From assembly GCF_013426205.1 (NCBI RefSeq), contig NC_089422.1:2356001-2420000 (forward strand): 64,000 nt of DNA, written 5' to 3'. Shown in pieces: positions 60,559-64,000 of this stretch (positions within the stretch are counted from its first letter, which is position 1; every line of letters begins with the position of its first letter). A model generated the notes under the pieces. That model ran no database searches. It was given only the letters and a program-made list of their open reading frames with translations, and had not been told where the DNA came from. The stretch comes from Metarhizium brunneum. Its lineage: Eukaryota > Ascomycota > Sordariomycetes > Hypocreales > Clavicipitaceae. A program made the translations under genes and the position numbers.

Positions 60559-61367
60559 GATGACAGTATCCTGGATCCCAAGGGAAGATTGGGGGTATAG
60601 CTGTCGTTGACTTCTTGGTTATCGACCAGGGTATTAATCAGTCACGCAAGACCAAGATATAGATGGGGAGACTTCGGAAGCGACTGGCTAAAGCAAGATG
60701 TTGCAAGCTAGACGCTGTCGCGAAAAGGCTGTCGGTTGCAAATCGGGCGCACGCCGCTGCGGACACATGTGTCTGTCTGTCGTCAGCGAACCAGGGAGTG
60801 TGGGAAAGCTCCACGAAGTAAGACCTGCTCCAGTCGTCCAGGAAGACCGGGTTTTACCCGTTGTAACCCCTTGCCTGGGTCTGGCACCTGCACTGGCACT
60901 GGCACCGACCTACGGAGGGGGCTAGTAATGCCCCACATCAATCTTGCGGCAAGGATGAGAGCGCCGGATTTCATAGTTGGTGCCGCTTGGAATGGCATTG
61001 AGAGAGCCATCTACACGAGGTCTGCAGGTTTACACCATTGTTCCATGACTGATTTTCACAGGGCTGAATCCCTCGTTTGCCCAGCCCCGCGTACAATGCC
61101 ATACTTGGGAAACCCAGTCACTCATGCAAAAGCCATGCTTCCATTCCCACTACAGCCCATCCTTTTTACTGGTCTCTCAGGGCGCCTGGACGAGGCCATG
61201 TCATTGATGCAAAAACTTTCATTCATGGGCACCATCTAGATTGGATTGCCTGAGCTGCAGATGCTAAAAATAGAAACAAAGCCAGGCTCGTCAACCGTGA
61301 AGCGCCTTTGTCCTTGCCATCTCCAGAATGCCAAAAACCAATACGCCACATCCATGGGTGAAACCGT
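60559..61367. other. Intergenic 0.8 kb upstream of Yip-family gene / ubiquitin-L40 3' flank
   Basis: No gene seen. A GTAGTAATGCC-type word and CACTGGCACTGGCACCG at 60890-60905 are short local repeats. Confidence 0.5.
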
Positions 61368-62110
<743 letters not shown>

Positions 62111-62477
62111 CTTGACTGATTTTGTGACGCTGGCGATGGTGAAGATTCGTACAGCCGAGCGAGTCTGCGCGAAGTTGGTGGGGCCAAAGAGCCGATGCAA
62201 AAAAAACCCTAGGTCATATGCAAGGTCACGTGAAAGTTTGAGTGGGGACAGCTCTTCTGACATTGACAGAGAGAGGGCATTTTCCAGCACTTGTGGGCCT
62301 GGAACGAGGCGGGCATCCTTGCCAGTTGGTTGTCAACAGGCTAACTCTCACTGCTTTTCCTACGAATATCCTGCGGGTATCATTGGTATAAATTTCATGC
62401 AACTACGCTCAAGAAGGTTGTTTTTGTGGCCACTGATACAAAAGCTGTCTACCGGATGCTTAAAGCTATCATTCCGT
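62111..62477. promoter_or_regulatory. Promoter/leader region of ubiquitin-L40
   Basis: 367 bp between the L40 fusion and the 3' end of Rrn7 upstream, same orientation. The leader exon of the L40 gene ends at 62110. No specific element recognised. Confidence 0.5.
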
Positions 62478-64000
62478 TCATATTTCCTTCCGGTGCTTCT
62501 TCTGCCAGGAGACGATCCGTTGCTCCAGCATGTAAATCGCTCGTGTCATGGTGCTAGTCGACAATCCGGCGGCATTTCCTAAGTAGGATTATGTTAGCGC
62601 AGTGTTAGAGGACAGTGACAAAAATCTGGGTATACACCAACCTGCTTCTTTATAAAATGCATAAGAAATATCTGATATGTCTTCAACTGTACGGAATGCC
62701 TCGTATGTAACCTCTCTCCGTCTACCGTCCATGTTATTCGGTTTAACAGCCTGTGCTAAAATACGACGAGCTCTCCCTTCAATCTTCTCTTCTGGTGTGC
62801 TAAACTGCGGCGGTGAAGATACGGCCACCGTTTCGGCTGGGAAGAATTGGACAATTTCATTATAACCTTAACTCATTCATTAGCGCTCCTGTTACAAGTA
62901 TGGGGTGTATCTGCCGCGTCGACTCACTTCCATGGCCTATGGACTCAGATAAATGCGCCACGTACGCATCGAATTTCTCATCACTCAATTTCGTGACCTG
63001 ATTTGGTGTGATGTGCTCAAAGTCAACCTGTTCCTGTGTTTCTTTCCCCGATTTTGGGCCATCGCTCGAGAAACCGGTCTTCCAGCTTGCCCAGTTGAAT
63101 TGAGGTAGACAGCAGCCTGCAGGGTCTAGGAGGGAGGTCTGGCTAGGATCAAGCGGAAAACACATTTTCGTTGCCACGACTAGGAGTGAAATTAACTGGA
63201 CCTCTGGGTTATCGAGGAAGTAAAGTTTCGCTTTTGATACCGGAAAGTAAAACATGAGGTCCAGAACTGATGCAAGTCGTATTGCTACCGCAATTGCTTC
63301 AACTACATTTTGGGTCAACCAGTGCTGAGCCTTACCCATTAAGAAGTGTACACAAACCTGGTAAACAAAGATGTTTTGCGTACTGTACGGCCATGGGGAG
63401 ATAATTTAGCTCCGGAAACGTCATGTCGTAGTTTAATCGGTACGAGAGAACTGTATCTATGACTGTTCGGTACAAGTCTTCTCCATTCAAACCAGAGCGA
63501 GAACACAGCTTCATCATATTGGCATAAGACGAAGGCATTCGTTCTTGAATCTCCCGCGGTAGCTCCTGAAACTAGAAAGCGTAAGGGCCTCGGGAAATAT
63601 AATAGGTGTTAAATAGAGAAAACTTACTGCGCTCAAGTAGGGCATGCTGCCATTTGAGACCCAAGCATACAGGTCCGCTAGCCTTGTAGGTATTCTTAAG
63701 AGTAAGCAACCGAGATAGCATAGCACAATAGTCTCTGTCATTCGAGGCATAGGCCAGTCAGTGCCACGTTCAGGATCCCAATTTTGGGTCCTGGATCGTG
63801 AGTGCCAAGACACATTTGTTCCTTCCTCTGTCCGGGTCGACTGGGAGCTGAACATTTCAAGCTCGGTGTTTGCAAGATTTGTTTCTGTGGAATTAGAGGT
63901 ATACCCCCTAATGCGCAAGTCCCATAAGTCTCTAACGACTGTTTCTAATTCCTCTCTATGACCTTTGCTTCGGATCAGAAACGAGACTTGTTTTCGTAAG
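62478..64000 (-). CDS. RRN7: RNA polymerase I core-factor subunit Rrn7 (TAF1B/TFIIB-like), 5' end off the window
   Basis: Exons >64000-63628, 63571-63358, 63302-62928, 62866-62642 and 62578-62478; about 429 residues of the C-terminal part. The N-terminal zinc ribbon lies beyond 64000. Seen: LRKQVSFLIRSKGHREELETVVRDLWDLRIRGY, the cyclin-fold core beginning TIVLCYLGCLLLRIPTRLADLYAWV, FQELPREIQERMPSSYANM, YLPMAVQYAKHLCLPVEAIAVAIRLASVLD, and LISLLVVATKMCFPLD. Exon ends were set from phase plus family match: the 61-nt intron uses acceptor TTAAG with GCTAATG branch, and the last donor (GTTGGT) is non-consensus. Rrn7 recruits Pol I to the rDNA promoter. It reads in the same direction as the neighbouring L40 gene. 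Confidence 0.88.

Overview
This is nuclear DNA of a filamentous ascomycete. Genes carry short GT-AG introns of about 50-140 nt with CTAAC-like branch sites, CT-rich leaders are common, and the gene set includes P450foxy/CYP505, two myosin-type chitin synthases, ERG5/CYP61 and Rrn7. Protein similarity recalled from memory points to Sordariomycetes, most likely Hypocreales (Clavicipitaceae-like), but the species cannot be fixed from sequence alone. I support 21 protein-coding genes, two of them cut by the window edges. I see no tRNA, rRNA, CRISPR array or intact transposon.

Left part (1-23.7 kb): a truncated self-sufficient P450-reductase fusion (minus), a 3.5-kb gene-poor stretch, a RING-H2 ubiquitin ligase (minus), a four-exon 91-residue mitochondrial-type membrane protein (minus) divergent from mitoribosomal mL44 (plus), a cPLA2-type phospholipase (minus) divergent from the La RNA chaperone (plus), an MFS drug-type transporter (plus), an inositol monophosphatase (minus) and a small single-pass membrane protein (minus).

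Middle (23.7-51.1 kb): a membrane-anchored phytase-like histidine acid phosphatase (minus), a disordered fungal-specific protein (minus), the ribosome-biogenesis factor URB1/Npa1 (plus), then the head-to-head chitin synthase pair: a class V enzyme with a P-loop myosin motor (minus) and a class VII (csmB-type) enzyme with a degenerate motor (plus), separated by 5.2 kb without genes.

Right part (51.8-64 kb): a mitochondrial pyruvate-dehydrogenase-type kinase (minus), a proteinase B inhibitor (minus, four exons), ERG5 sterol C-22 desaturase (plus), a mitochondrial single-domain rhodanese (plus), a Yip1-family Golgi protein (minus), the ubiquitin-L40 fusion gene with a start codon split by an intron (minus) and the 3' part of Rrn7 (minus, cut at 64000).

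Most of this is housekeeping in function: ribosome production (mL44, URB1, ubiquitin-L40, Rrn7, La), cell wall and membrane synthesis (two chitin synthases, ERG5), and mitochondrial roles. It is not a secondary-metabolite cluster. The most unusual signals are gene-structural (a start codon split by an intron followed by a 7-nt microexon; an exon that is only ATG), topological (an anchored phytase), and dispersed short palindromes in the intergenic DNA. I did not find a clearly new multi-gene system.
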